A stretch of 64,000 nt of DNA from Caulobacter sp. UNC279MFTsu5.1 (GCF_900114015.1 NZ_FORN01000003.1:169371-233370), one strand, 5' to 3'; counted from the first letter of the stretch, positions 17,296-25,860 are shown. Translations and numbers: made by a program. Notes: a model not told the origin generated them from the sequence alone.

Positions 17296-17495
17296 GCCAA
17301 GCGGATCGTTGGCGAGGAGGCGTGAAGATCGGCTGGGTGATGCATTTTGGCCATGTCGCCGACGGATTGGATCGGCGACCAGACGAGCCGCGCCTAGCCT
17401 GAATCGACATTCAGCTCTTGGGGGGTGGCGAAAATCTCGTCCTTCGACAAGCGCAGGATGAGGTTTTCGATTGACTGGGCCTATCCATGGTCCGC

Positions 17496-17574
17496 TCTAG
17501 AGCATTTTCGAGGGAAGCGGACACCGGTTCGCGTGAAGAAAGTGCGTTAAAACAAAGGCCTAGAGCCGGATTGA
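17496..17574. repeat. Widespread alphaproteobacterial intergenic repeat with TCTAGAGC ends
   Basis: Starts CTCTAGAGCATTTTCG, contains GGACACCGGTTCGCGTGAAG and AAGTGCGTTAAAACAAA, and ends GCCTAGAGC. Elements of this form are familiar from many alphaproteobacterial genomes. It sits in the 350-bp gap between the SDR gene and the TonB receptor; the rest of that gap holds the Zur-like box and no recognised gene. Confidence 0.75.
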
Positions 17575-17592
17575 TGCAATCAGGTCGGGGTT

Positions 17593-18447
17593 CTAGTCCG
17601 GCAGCAACCCCAGCCGCTTCCCCACGATCCGGTCCAGCGTCCGCTTGGGCAGGAGGTCGGCCATCAGCATCTGCATCGGCTGGGGAGTGATCGTGTAGCG
17701 GACCTTGGGCCTGGCGACGGTCAGGGCGGCGTGCACCGCCTGGCCGATCCGCTCGGGCGGCAGGCCCGACTTGCCGATCGACAGCATGTAGGCGCGCAGC
17801 CGGTCCAGGGCCGGGGCGTAGACGGTGCCGGCGTAGGCGCTGGTGTCGGTCTCGTCGGCCTTGTCCCAGATCGGCGTGGCCACCGCGCCGGGGGCGATCA
17901 CCACCACGTCGACGCCGAACGGCAAGAGCTCGCGGCGCAAGGATTCCGACAGGCCCTCCAGCCCGAACTTGCTGGTGCAGTAGGGGCCCATGAACGGATT
18001 GGCGTTGCGGCCGCCGACCGAGCCAATGTTGACGATCCGTCCCGGGGTTCCGCCGGCCGGCTTGCGGGCCCCGACCAGCGGCGCGAAGGCCTGGGTGGCG
18101 ATCACCACCCCGGTCAGGTTGACCTCCAGCTGTCGGCGCCATTCGTCGATCGGCAGGTGCAGCAGCGGGCCGGCCACGGCGATGCCGGCGTTGTTGACCA
18201 GCCCGGCCAGGGTCCGGCCGCCCAGCGCCGTCTCGACTTGCGCGGCGGCCGCGCGCACGGCGGCCTCGTCGGTGACGTCGAACAGCAGGGGCGTGACGGC
18301 CTGGCCGAACGCCGCGGCCAGCCGCTCGGCGTCGGCCGGCTTGCGCACGCTGCCGAACACGTGGAAGCCGCGCTGGGTCAGCACCTGGGCCACGGCCCAG
18401 CCGATGCCGGTCGAGGCGCCGGTGACGACGACGGATGGGCTGTTCAT
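17593..18447 (-). CDS. Short-chain dehydrogenase/reductase
   Basis: A 284-residue classical SDR oxidoreductase using NAD(P)H. It shows the cofactor motif TGASTGIG, the NNAG segment, the catalytic Ser region VNIGSVGGR, and Tyr/Lys in YCTSKFGLE. The C-terminal part is variable and gives no substrate. The ATG at 18447 follows AGGGGAG by 7 nt and was chosen over an ATG seven codons upstream. It lies 47 nt downstream of pseG on the same strand and may be co-transcribed, although no role in sugar synthesis is indicated. Confidence 0.88.
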   Translation of the reverse strand: MNSPSVVVTGASTGIGWAVAQVLTQRGFHVFGSVRKPADAERLAAAFGQAVTPLLFDVTDEAAVRAAAAQVETALGGRTLAGLVNNAGIAVAGPLLHLPIDEWRRQLEVNLTGVVIATQAFAPLVGARKPAGGTPGRIVNIGSVGGRNANPFMGPYCTSKFGLEGLSESLRRELLPFGVDVVVIAPGAVATPIWDKADETDTSAYAGTVYAPALDRLRAYMLSIGKSGLPPERIGQAVHAALTVARPKVRYTITPQPMQMLMADLLPKRTLDRIVGKRLGLLPD

Positions 18448-18494
18448 GCGCTCGCTCCCCTGGGTCATGGCCAGGATGGGATAGGTGAACGGCG

Positions 18495-19562
18495 TTATCC
18501 AGCCCGTTTCCGCGCGATCACCTCCAGAAAGTGCGCCGCGACCCGCGCCGCCCCGCGCCCGTCGCAGACCGCGGCCGAGGCGGCCGACAGGCGGTCGCGC
18601 AGGGACGGGTCGCCCAGCAGGCGGGAGAGCTGGGCCGCGAAGGCCGCCTCGAAGTCCGGATCGGCGACGTCCAGGGTCAGGACCGCGTCGGCCCGAGCCA
18701 GGGCCTGGCTGGCCTCGCCCTGGTTGGCGGCCAGCACCAGCAGCAGGGTCGGCAGGGCCAGGACGCAGCGCTCCCAGGTGCTGGAGCCGCCGGCCCCGAC
18801 GGCCAGGTCGGCTTCCAGGGTCAGGCGCGGCATGTCCTGGCTGTCGATGTGCAGGACCAGGCGGGGGTCGCGGGCGGCCAGGGCGCGCAGGCGCGGCAGG
18901 CTGGGCGCGCCCGAGCCCAGCACCACGTCCAGCACGGTCTGGCCCGCGCCGTTCTTTTTCAGGCGCGGCAGGATCAGGTCCACGACCTGGGCAGTGATCC
19001 CGCCCACGTCGGTCAGGCCCAGCGACACCAGGATACGCCGCACCGGCGGGGCGCCGGCCCGACGGGCCAGGGCCTCGCGGCGCAGGGCGGCGAAGGCGGG
19101 CCGGACGGGGGCGTGGTTGGGACCCAGCAGCAGCTCGACCTGGGCCGGGACCAGGCCGTCATAGTCGGCCGCCGCGCGGGCCGGGCCGGAGTCCAGCACC
19201 AGGTCGGCGGCCAGGGGGCGGTCGGCCAGGTCGTCGATGACCAGGGCGGGCCGGCCGGCGGCGATCGCCCGGTGATCGGGGGCGGACAGGCCGTAGTGGT
19301 CGATGACCACGGCGTCGTAGGTCCCGGTCGCGTTCGCGGCGGCCTCGACCAGCGCCGCCGGCGTGTCCGCGCCGGTCTCGATCCGCGCGACGCCGGCCCC
19401 GAAGGCGTCCAGCAGCGCCGCCGCGGCAGGCGGGGCGACGAAGGCGCAGGTCGCGCCGGCGTCCTCCAGCGCCCGCGCCAGGGTCAGGCTGCGCATCACG
19501 TGGCCGCCGCCCACGCGGGGGCCGGCGTCGGCGACGAACAGGATGCGGGGAAAGGGAGTCAT
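18495..19562 (-). CDS. pseG: UDP-2,4-diacetamido-2,4,6-trideoxy-altropyranose hydrolase
   Basis: A 355-residue GT-B-fold nucleotide-sugar hydrolase. PseG removes UDP from the altrose precursor and provides the substrate for PseI. Diagnostic parts are the N-terminal ADAGPRVGGGHVMRSLTLA, VVIDHYGL, VIDDLADRPL and the C-terminal VGAGGSSTWERC nucleotide-binding loop. It lies 52 nt after the cytidylyltransferase gene, so the two form an operon-like unit. PseB, PseC and PseH genes are not in the window. Confidence 0.88.
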   Translation of the reverse strand: MTPFPRILFVADAGPRVGGGHVMRSLTLARALEDAGATCAFVAPPAAAALLDAFGAGVARIETGADTPAALVEAAANATGTYDAVVIDHYGLSAPDHRAIAAGRPALVIDDLADRPLAADLVLDSGPARAAADYDGLVPAQVELLLGPNHAPVRPAFAALRREALARRAGAPPVRRILVSLGLTDVGGITAQVVDLILPRLKKNGAGQTVLDVVLGSGAPSLPRLRALAARDPRLVLHIDSQDMPRLTLEADLAVGAGGSSTWERCVLALPTLLLVLAANQGEASQALARADAVLTLDVADPDFEAAFAAQLSRLLGDPSLRDRLSAASAAVCDGRGAARVAAHFLEVIARKRAG

Positions 19563-19614
19563 GCCGGGCCGCCCCCTTCGGTCCGCTGATGGGAGGGAGG
19601 GCGAGCAGGCGTCC

Positions 19615-20331
19615 TCACAGCCGCCTCACGCCCCCGAACGTCGCCAGGTCCGGGCGCTGTTCCAGCAGTCGCCGCACGTCGGCCGAGGTGAAGGCGCGGT
19701 TGGCCGGGTAAAGGGCGTCATAGACCGCCGCCACGAAGGCGTAGTCGGCCGGACCCTCGACGGCCCATCGCACCGCGCCCTGGTCGGGCTGGGCCAGCAG
19801 GGCCAGGGACGACCAGCGGACGGGCGGCGGCGGGGCCGCCGGGGCGTCGCCGGCGTGCAGCCGCAACGCCGCGCTCTCGGCGGCCAGCCGGCGCAGGCCG
19901 TCGGCGGTGATCACCTCCACCCCCTGGCCGGCCGGAAAGGCCGCGCCGGGCGAGCGGTTGGTGGTGTGGTCGGCGTGCTCGGCCAGGTGCAGCGCGACCG
20001 TCGCGTCGATCAGGTCGGGGTCGATCAGCGGGCTGTCGTCGCCGATCCGCACGACGTGGTCGGCCGGATGGGCCGCCAGGGCCCCGGCCAGCCGGGCCAG
20101 CTCGTCCTGGGGCGGACCGCGATGGACGGCGATGGCCTCGCGCCGGACCACGGCCTCCAGGACGTCGTCTGCCGGGTCGGTCGTGGTCGAGACCACGATC
20201 CGGTCTACGCGCCGGGCCCGCGCCATCCGCTCGATCTGCCGCACGATCATCGGCGCCCGGGCCAGCGGCATCGACGGCCGGCCCGGCAGGCGTTCGGAAC
20301 CCATGCGGGCCTGGAGGACGGCGAGGATCAA
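19615..20331 (-). CDS. Cytidylyltransferase-family protein (SpsF/PseF-like)
   Basis: A 238-residue nucleotidyltransferase of the acylneuraminate cytidylyltransferase/SpsF family. It begins ILAVLQARMGSERLPGRP and has IVVSTTTDPADD, RIGDDSPLIDPDLI and a C-terminal VRRLLEQRPDL. Beside pseG it could serve as the CMP-pseudaminate synthase or as a related sugar nucleotidylyltransferase. Odd points are Arg in place of the usual Lys after RLPG, and an Ala/Pro-rich insertion near residue 170, so catalytic competence is uncertain. The start is ATG. Confidence 0.75.
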   Translation of the reverse strand: MILAVLQARMGSERLPGRPSMPLARAPMIVRQIERMARARRVDRIVVSTTTDPADDVLEAVVRREAIAVHRGPPQDELARLAGALAAHPADHVVRIGDDSPLIDPDLIDATVALHLAEHADHTTNRSPGAAFPAGQGVEVITADGLRRLAAESAALRLHAGDAPAAPPPPVRWSSLALLAQPDQGAVRWAVEGPADYAFVAAVYDALYPANRAFTSADVRRLLEQRPDLATFGGVRRL

Positions 20332-20396
20332 GAACGCGCTTCCCGTAACTCAGGGGGCGGCATGATCGCCCGGTCGGGCGGGCGACGCAACGCGGC

Positions 20397-20465
20397 CTAT
20401 TCGCTGGTCAACAGCCGCGCCGCCGTGGCCTTGGGCTGGGCCAGGAGCGCGAGACGACGAGACAT
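20397..20465 (-). CDS. 22-residue ORF with strong Shine-Dalgarno (leader peptide or remnant)
   Basis: An ATG preceded by GGAGG at 5 nt spacing opens a 22-codon frame (MSRRLALLAQPK..., ending LLTSE) that stops 65 nt before the cytidylyltransferase start, on the same strand. It could be a leader peptide that tunes the downstream pse genes, or the stump of a lost gene. The strong ribosome-binding site is the only support for translation. Confidence 0.3.
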   Translation of the reverse strand: MSRRLALLAQPKATAARLLTSE

Positions 20466-20544
20466 GAAACCTCCGGAACCACTCACGGCCAAGCTAGTGG
20501 GGGCCGGGGAACGAGGCTAGGGGCCGTGCGCTCGAAGCACCGCC

Positions 20545-21891
20545 CTATGACGTCCTCGCCGCCCGCGCGTCCATCCGCGCCACCACCTCGGCCGCCGCCC
20601 GGCCGGTCTCGTCGACCGGCTCGTAGGTCCAGCCGTGGAAGGCCCCGCCATAGGGGCGGGCCGCGCCCATGCCTTCCAGCTCCTGGTGGAACAGGCGGAA
20701 CTTCAGGCTCTGGCCGTCCATCTTCAGGATGAACACCGGCTTGCCCGTCGAGGCCGCCTCGGTGGCCATGTTGGTGGAGTCCTCGGTGACCAGGATGTAG
20801 TCGGCCGCCGCCAGGAAGGCGAAATAGGGATTGGGTCCCTGGCCGTCCCAGATGATCCCCGGCAGGTGGCGCAGGCGGGCCGTCAGCAGGGCCTGGGCCG
20901 GTTCGGGCGTGCGCCGCGAGAAGGTCATCAGCAGGCTGCCGCCCTCCTGCTCCAGCGGCAGCTGGATCTGGTGGGCCATCTCGGCGGCGCGCACCGCCGA
21001 CAGGTCGAAGGCCTTGGACTTGCCGCCCAGCAGCACCGCCACGCGTGGACGGGGCAGGGCCTCGATCTGGTCCTCGAACTTCTCGTATTCGCTGGCGAGC
21101 CGCGCGGCCGTGACCCGGTGCGGCGAGCCGGTGATCGGCAGGACGTTGTCGCCGCTCAGCCGGTCGTGCTTGGGGGGGATCACCAGGTCGAACATGTGGG
21201 CCGGGACGCGCGGGTCCTGGATCTGCACAACATAGGTCTTGCCGCCCGACCAGCGCCGGGCGCGGATCGACAGGGGCAGGGTGGCGCGGCCGGCGGCGAT
21301 CCACAGGTCGGGCCAGGGCGGCTGGATCTCGCTTTCGGGCGTCAGCCAGCGGCGCGGCAGCCAGTTGGCCCACCAGGGCAGGCGGCCGGTGCGGCCGCTC
21401 CAGCCCACGCGCTTGACGACGATCTTGGCCGGAACCTGGCGGGCCACGGCCTCGGCCAGGCCCACGGCCTGGGCCTCGATGCCGGCCCGGCCGTCCGAGA
21501 GCGCCCAGATGACGATCGGGTCGCGGGCGGGGGCCGCGGGGACGATCGGCGCGGCGGGTTCGGGCGCCGGGGTCTCGGCGGCCTTGCGCGGGGCGGGCTT
21601 GGGTCTGGGCGCGGGGACCGAACCAGGCTCGGGCGCCGTCTCGACGACAGGCGCGGCCTCGGCCTCGACAGAACCCGGGCGCGATTTCGGCCGGGCCGCG
21701 GCGCGCGGCTTGGGCGCCGCTTCGGCCTTGGCCGAAGCCTCGACCTTGGCCGTCTTCGGGCGCTTGGAGGCCGGCGGCTTGGCGGCCTTCGCGGCGGCGG
21801 TCGTCCCGGCCGGCGCCTTGCGCGTCCTGGCGGCCTTCGGCTCCGCCGCTTCGGTGCTCTTCTTTTCAACCACGTCGGTGATCCCGGCCAT
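20545..21891 (-). CDS. ELM1-like protein (Mito_fiss_Elm1 / DUF1022) with Lys/Ala/Pro-rich N-terminus
   Basis: A 448-residue protein. The first 130 or so residues are low-complexity, Lys/Ala/Pro-rich and probably disordered. The rest is the ELM1 domain (DPIVIWALSDGRAG, GRATLPLSIRARR, VQIQDPR, ITGSPHRV, VLLGGKSKAF, VTEDSTNMATEA, GKPVFIL), a GT-B-like fold related to a plant mitochondrial-fission factor; the bacterial role is unknown. The start at 21891 was chosen because the ATG at 21942 would translate a perfect hairpin (21898-21935). It is followed by the 22-residue ORF and the pse genes on the same strand. Confidence 0.85.
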   Translation of the reverse strand: MAGITDVVEKKSTEAAEPKAARTRKAPAGTTAAAKAAKPPASKRPKTAKVEASAKAEAAPKPRAAARPKSRPGSVEAEAAPVVETAPEPGSVPAPRPKPAPRKAAETPAPEPAAPIVPAAPARDPIVIWALSDGRAGIEAQAVGLAEAVARQVPAKIVVKRVGWSGRTGRLPWWANWLPRRWLTPESEIQPPWPDLWIAAGRATLPLSIRARRWSGGKTYVVQIQDPRVPAHMFDLVIPPKHDRLSGDNVLPITGSPHRVTAARLASEYEKFEDQIEALPRPRVAVLLGGKSKAFDLSAVRAAEMAHQIQLPLEQEGGSLLMTFSRRTPEPAQALLTARLRHLPGIIWDGQGPNPYFAFLAAADYILVTEDSTNMATEAASTGKPVFILKMDGQSLKFRLFHQELEGMGAARPYGGAFHGWTYEPVDETGRAAAEVVARMDARAARTS

Positions 21892-21897
21892 AGCAAA

Positions 21898-21935
21898 GCG
21901 ACGCGCCGGCCAAGCTGGAGCGGCCGGCGCGTCGC
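21898..21935 (-). terminator. Hairpin after greA
   Basis: A perfect 14-bp stem (GCGACGCGCCGGCC and its complement) with a 10-nt loop, 30 nt past the greA stop. In the greA direction it is followed by only a short TTTGCT, so it is a weak-tract terminator or an mRNA-stabilising hairpin. It directly precedes the ELM1-like start codon. Confidence 0.6.
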
Positions 21936-21964
21936 ACGCCAATGTCCCTGGAATGGGGCTTAAG

Positions 21965-22438
21965 CTAGACCCACTCGACCTTGAGGATCTCGTAGGCCTT
22001 CACGCCGCCGGGCGTGTTGACCTCGACCACCTCGCCGACTTCCTTGCCGATCATGGCGCGCGACAGCGGCGAGCTCAGCGAGATGCGGCCCGACTTCACG
22101 TCGGCCTCGTGCTCGCCGACGATCTGGTAGCGAGCCTCCTCCTCGGTGTCCTCGTCGACGACGCTGACCGTCGCGCCGAACTTCACCTGCTTGCCCGACA
22201 GTTTCGAGACGTCGATGACCTGGGCCCGGGCGATCTTGTCCTCGATCTCGGCGATGCGGCCTTCGATCCAGCCCTGGCGTTCCTTGGCCGCGTGATACTC
22301 GGCGTTTTCCGACAGGTCGCCATGCGACCGCGCCTCGGAAATCGCGGCGATCACCGCCGGCCGTTCGATCGTCTTCAAACGCTTCAGTTCTTCGTCGAGG
22401 GTTTGGTAACCCCCGGCGGTCATCGGCACTTTTTCCAT
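21965..22438 (-). CDS. greA: Transcription elongation factor GreA
   Basis: A 157-residue GreA that rescues backtracked RNA polymerase by stimulating transcript cleavage. It has the coiled-coil N-terminus with [20 protein letters not shown], where the acidic tip residues act, and the C-terminal domain with [14 protein letters not shown] and VEVNTPGG. The ATG at 22438 gives the family length; no strong Shine-Dalgarno sequence is visible. Confidence 0.96.
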   Translation of the reverse strand: MEKVPMTAGGYQTLDEELKRLKTIERPAVIAAISEARSHGDLSENAEYHAAKERQGWIEGRIAEIEDKIARAQVIDVSKLSGKQVKFGATVSVVDEDTEEEARYQIVGEHEADVKSGRISLSSPLSRAMIGKEVGEVVEVNTPGGVKAYEILKVEWV

Positions 22439-22637
22439 TGCGGATTTTAGCTCGGTTCGCCCAAAGGGAGGAAGACTCCCGGACGTTGGCGCGGACGACC
22501 GGGGGCTAAGAGGATAGGCGCCGCGCTGGCGATAAGCAAGTGCCCGCCCATAAAGCGAAGCTTGTCCCCATTGGCGGCCAGGATCAAGCGCGCTGGCGGG
22601 GGCGTGGTTCCACGGGGCGTTTCGAGTGCGATGCGGC

Positions 22638-22665
22638 TGGGGACAGGCCCATGGGCCTGTCCCCA
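22638..22665. repeat. Perfect 28-bp palindrome
   Basis: TGGGGACAGGCCCA followed at once by its exact reverse complement. It lies 18 nt past the 3' end of the glutathione-transferase gene, between it and greA. It could act as a terminator-like hairpin or belong to a dispersed palindrome family; no second copy is in the window. Confidence 0.6.
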
Positions 22666-22682
22666 ATCCGGGCAGGGCGTCC

Positions 22683-23363
22683 TCAGCTTGCGTAATCGTA
22701 CGGCCCGCCGCGCTCCAGGGCCGCGCGATAGGCGGGACGGGCGTGGATGCGGTCCAGGAACGCCTTGATCCTCGGGCGCGAGGCGGCCCCGGCCCGGGCG
22801 GCGCCGGCCTCCAGCGGGAAGCTCATCATGATGTCGGCGGCGGTGAAGTCCGGGCCGGCGAACCAGGCGCTCTTGCCCAGCTCGGCGTCCCAGTAGTCGA
22901 TGTGGCTCTTCAGCTGCGGATCGACGAAGCCGCTCTGGGCCTTGGCGGCGACGGCCTTGACCAGGCCCTTCAGCAGGCCGGGCGCGCGGGCCGGCAGGGC
23001 GGTGAACACCAGCTTCAGCAGCAGCGGCGTCATGGCCGAGCCCTCGGCGTAGTGCAGCCAGTAGGTCCAGCGCAGGCGTTCCGGCGTTCCGGCGGCCGGG
23101 ACCAGCCGGCCCTGGCCGTAGGTCTCGACCAGGTATTCGACGATCGCCCCGGTCTCGGCGATGGTCTTGTCGCCGTCGGTGATCCCATCATCTGTAAGAA
23201 TTGGCGACTTGCCCAGCGGGTGGACGGCCAGCAGCTCCGGCGGGGCCAGCATGGTCCTGGCGTCGCGTTCGTAGCGCCTGACCTCGTAGGGGACGCCCAG
23301 CTCCTCCAGCAGCCACAGCACCCGCTGGCTGCGCGAGTTGTTCAGGTGATGGACGACGATCAT
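22683..23363 (-). CDS. Glutathione S-transferase family protein
   Basis: A 226-residue soluble GST-fold protein. The thioredoxin-like N-terminal domain has [18 protein letters not shown] and HPLGKSPIL, then ETGAIVEYL, which binds glutathione. An all-helical C-terminal domain includes [14 protein letters not shown]. Ser in the NNSRSQR loop is the likely activating residue. The substrate is unknown. The ATG at 23363 has GGGAG upstream and gives the family N-terminus; nine codons further upstream were rejected. Confidence 0.88.
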   Translation of the reverse strand: MIVVHHLNNSRSQRVLWLLEELGVPYEVRRYERDARTMLAPPELLAVHPLGKSPILTDDGITDGDKTIAETGAIVEYLVETYGQGRLVPAAGTPERLRWTYWLHYAEGSAMTPLLLKLVFTALPARAPGLLKGLVKAVAAKAQSGFVDPQLKSHIDYWDAELGKSAWFAGPDFTAADIMMSFPLEAGAARAGAASRPRIKAFLDRIHARPAYRAALERGGPYDYAS

Positions 23364-23478
23364 GGCGGGCTCCCGGGGGCTGGGGCGCACGGTGGCATGG
23401 GGGTGGGCGCGTTCGTCAAGGATGAACGGCCGCCCCAGGGGCTTTGCGCGCCGTGACCGCCCGCGCGGGTGGTTCGCG

Positions 23479-23949
23479 CTACTGGGCCGTCGGCTTCAGG
23501 AACAAGGCGGCCACCGCCTTGGCGGCGACCAAGCCCATGCCTTGAGCGACGGCGTAGTCCTTGGTCCCGCACACCATGGACAAGGCCTCCCGGCCCAGCG
23601 TGCCGGGCTTTTCCGCCTGAAAGTCCGAGGCGGAGGTGTTCTCGTTGCTGATCACCGCGTCGGTCTCGTCGAAGACGACGATGCGGTCGATCTTCGAGGC
23701 CAGGCCCGAGCAGTCGAATTCATAGGCCAGAATCGTATAGGCCTCCTTCGGGTCGAAGCGCCGGTCCCTGCTGAACATCAGGGCGCGCGCCGATCGGATG
23801 CGGCCGTCGTCCTTCACGGTCGAGCGATCGATCAGCATGACCGCCTGATCGGTCTTGCCTACGAACCCGTAGTCGGCGCTGGCGGCCGGGCCGGCCGTGG
23901 CCAGCAGGCCGGTCGCGGCCAGGCCCAAGATCATGGTCTTTCGTCCCAA
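23479..23949 (-). CDS. Secreted protein of unknown function (adhesin-E-like)
   Basis: A 156-residue protein with a clear signal peptide (MILGLAATGLLATAGPAASA). The mature part begins DYGFVGKTDQAVMLIDRST and has a Cys pair (DCSGL and VCGTKD) that may form a disulfide. The opening and the run AYTILAYEFDC recall the surface-adhesin-E-like domain found in many small periplasmic proteins, but this is weak. A function cannot be assigned. Confidence 0.65.
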   Translation of the reverse strand: MGRKTMILGLAATGLLATAGPAASADYGFVGKTDQAVMLIDRSTVKDDGRIRSARALMFSRDRRFDPKEAYTILAYEFDCSGLASKIDRIVVFDETDAVISNENTSASDFQAEKPGTLGREALSMVCGTKDYAVAQGMGLVAAKAVAALFLKPTAQ

Positions 23950-24004
23950 CGGTCATCCCCCATCGCGCATGGACGCGCTGTCGTGGCGACTGGACGCGCG
24001 AGCG

Positions 24005-24295
24005 TCAAGCGCCGGCCAAGCTTTTGCGCCACATCGCCAGCCCGACCACCAGGGCCGCGACCTGCGCGAACAGGATCAGCGTCAGCCAGGCCGAGAACGG
24101 CTGCTTGCGGGTCTTGTGGCGGAACACCGGGCGGGCCAGCAGGGCGCCGGGGCCGCCGCCCAGGGCGGCCAGGGCCAGCAGGGCGCGCTCGGACACGCGC
24201 GAGCGCTTGTCGACGGCGGCGGCCTTGTCGAAACCGAAGACCGCGAAGGTCAGGAGGTTCAGCACGGCCAGATAGACGGTCGCGAAGACGATCAC
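24005..24295 (-). CDS. DUF1294 membrane protein
   Basis: A 96-residue protein with about three hydrophobic segments and the DUF1294 pattern NLLTFAVFGFDK, then RVSERALLALAALGGGPGAL and HKTRKQPF. Members are of unknown function; some are fused to cold-shock domains. It begins with GTG at 24295 in a GTGA overlap with the stop of the upstream gene, so the two are translationally coupled. Confidence 0.8.
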   Translation of the reverse strand: MIVFATVYLAVLNLLTFAVFGFDKAAAVDKRSRVSERALLALAALGGGPGALLARPVFRHKTRKQPFSAWLTLILFAQVAALVVGLAMWRKSLAGA

Positions 24296-24750
24296 GCCGG
24301 CGTCTCGACGGGAGGGCCGACCGGGGCCTCCAGCGGCCGCAGGTCCGGCTCGACCCAGCCGCGCCGGGCCGCGACGCTGAACAGCCGCTCGCGCGACCAG
24401 AAGCCCAGCGGCCAAGCCTTGTCGCCCATCGGCGTGGCCAGCAGACGGGCGGCGGCCTCGCTGTCGGAGGTTCCGGCCGGCAGGGTCGCGACGAAGGCGC
24501 GGATGGCGGCCAGATAGGCCTGGGTGATGGTCTCGTGATAGCCGTTGTGGTCGTCGTTCACCCCGCCGACCGCGACGTTGTAGGTCTGGATGATGCGCGG
24601 CATGTCGCGCTCCAGGCCATCGTTCCGTGTACGGACGAGGCGCAGGGTGGCGGTCAGGTGCGCGGCGTGGGTCCACTGGTCCTTGGGCAGGCTGTGGTCG
24701 AGCAGGCGGCGGGCCAGGTCGGCGATTTCGGCGTCGGTATAGGGGGTCAT
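24292..24750 (-). CDS. Conserved hypothetical protein
   Basis: A 152-residue soluble protein with conserved-looking blocks WTHAAHLTATLRL, NDDHNGYHETITQAY and GDKAWPLGFWSRERLF. The His-rich blocks suggest a helical bundle with a metal or active site, but I recognise no named family. The ATG at 24750 follows the family-like start MTPYTDAEI; an ATG 12 codons upstream is less likely. It is coupled to the DUF1294 gene by a 4-nt overlap. Confidence 0.7.
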   Translation of the reverse strand: MTPYTDAEIADLARRLLDHSLPKDQWTHAAHLTATLRLVRTRNDGLERDMPRIIQTYNVAVGGVNDDHNGYHETITQAYLAAIRAFVATLPAGTSDSEAAARLLATPMGDKAWPLGFWSRERLFSVAARRGWVEPDLRPLEAPVGPPVETPA

Positions 24751-24782
24751 GCGGCAAGGCTTAGCCCTTGCCGGGACGGGGC

Positions 24783-24956
24783 TCAATTGGGGCTGAAGCT
24801 GTAGTTCCGTTTTCGAGCCGTTGCGGACTCTTCGAGCGCCGTGCGTGCTTCGAGGCCCGCCTGGAGCGCCGTCGCCAAGGTCAGCTTTCTGGTAGTGACC
24901 ACAGAGGCGCTTTCGACCCTAAGCGGAAGTTCGGAAGGTCCGTTGCTGATCGCCAT
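24783..24956 (-). CDS. Possible 57-residue small protein
   Basis: An uninterrupted ATG frame of 57 codons, beginning MAISNGPSELPLRVES and containing TTRKLTLATALQAGLEART. It is soluble with no recognised domain. Third-position GC is visibly lower than in neighbouring core genes, as in the two genes that follow on the other strand. There is no strong Shine-Dalgarno sequence. It may be a real small gene of the low-GC islet or chance. Confidence 0.35.
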   Translation of the reverse strand: MAISNGPSELPLRVESASVVTTRKLTLATALQAGLEARTALEESATARKRNYSFSPN

Positions 24957-25021
24957 GGCAAGGCTCTAAAGTGCAGCAAGGGCGTGCTTTTCAGAGCTGC
25001 ATTTTTGAGAATTTCAGGCTC

Positions 25022-25378
25022 ATGGAAAATCAGGCGGGCTATCGCAAACCGCTGCTCAGCGTGAGATTTGCCTCCAGACTCTGGCCGTTGCTGGCGATTG
25101 CATGGCTGGTTCTGTGGATTTGGTTGATGTCGCGAGCGTCGAGCCTCCCTTGGGTTCAGGCGCTCGCTGCCCCCTTCTACGTAGTGGGCGGAGTTATGCT
25201 GCTAAAAGCAGTGTTCAAGTGTCCCGCCTGCGGCGCGGTCACCTTCACGACGTCTGGCAGTATTTGGGGAGGATATATGTGGTTCCGGGTCCCGCGCAGC
25301 TGTCCCAAGTGCCATGCGGACTTCACTACAACAGAGTTCAAGCCAGGCCTTGGGCATCGCGCCGACGGCGTCCGATAA
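25022..25378 (+). CDS. Small membrane protein with zinc ribbon
   Basis: A 118-residue protein. Two hydrophobic segments (LWPLLAIAWLVLWIWLM and the AAPFYVVGGVMLL region) are followed by a four-cysteine ribbon, CPAC ... CPKC, separated by about 28 residues, that probably binds zinc at the cytoplasmic face. The function is unknown. Codon use is less GC-biased than in neighbours. The ATG at 25022 was chosen because it precedes the first membrane segment directly; its ribosome-binding site is weak. Confidence 0.6.
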   Translation: MENQAGYRKPLLSVRFASRLWPLLAIAWLVLWIWLMSRASSLPWVQALAAPFYVVGGVMLLKAVFKCPACGAVTFTTSGSIWGGYMWFRVPRSCPKCHADFTTTEFKPGLGHRADGVR

Positions 25379-25473
25379 CCACGGTGGGCTCAACCGAGAC
25401 ATTGAGGGCGTATAAAAAAGGTGCACGTTATTCGAGCTGCACGGCGCGGTTCAGGTGCAGGAAAGACGCCACA

Positions 25474-25860
25474 ATGTTTCGGACTGCCGCTATTAGTCTT
25501 CTCGGCTTTGGACTTTTTGCTTCAGCCGGTCAGGCAGCGGACATGTCCACCTGGGAAGCGGCCGTAAGCGCGAACTGCCCAACTCGCCATTTGGAGTGGA
25601 CGTGTGACGGTTGCTGGGATGATTTCCTGGCCGATTTTGAGAGTACGCTCCCAGAATCTACGCAAAGTCGAATTATTGAGTTAGCTGACTATCGTCGCAA
25701 ATGTCCGAACGAAGTCGCCGGATTTTCATGTGAAATGTCTGCGCACGTAGATGCGATGAGCAAATTGGGCCTTCTAGAGCGCTTCGTCGTCTATGGATGT
25801 GCGCACTATAGCTGCGAGGAAGCAGCGATCTGCACTCGGTCGCCACCTCAAAAAAGATAG
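25474..25860 (+). CDS. Cys-rich secreted protein of unknown function
   Basis: A 128-residue protein with a signal peptide (MFRTAAISLLGFGLFASAGQAA) and eight Cys in the mature part (Cys35, 44, 47, 77, 86, 109, 114 and 120), enough for four disulfides in the periplasm. No family was recognised. The AT-richer codon use marks it off from its surroundings. GGAAAG lies upstream of the ATG. It is probably an accessory gene gained by transfer, together with the zinc-ribbon gene before it. Confidence 0.6.
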   Translation: MFRTAAISLLGFGLFASAGQAADMSTWEAAVSANCPTRHLEWTCDGCWDDFLADFESTLPESTQSRIIELADYRRKCPNEVAGFSCEMSAHVDAMSKLGLLERFVVYGCAHYSCEEAAICTRSPPQKR

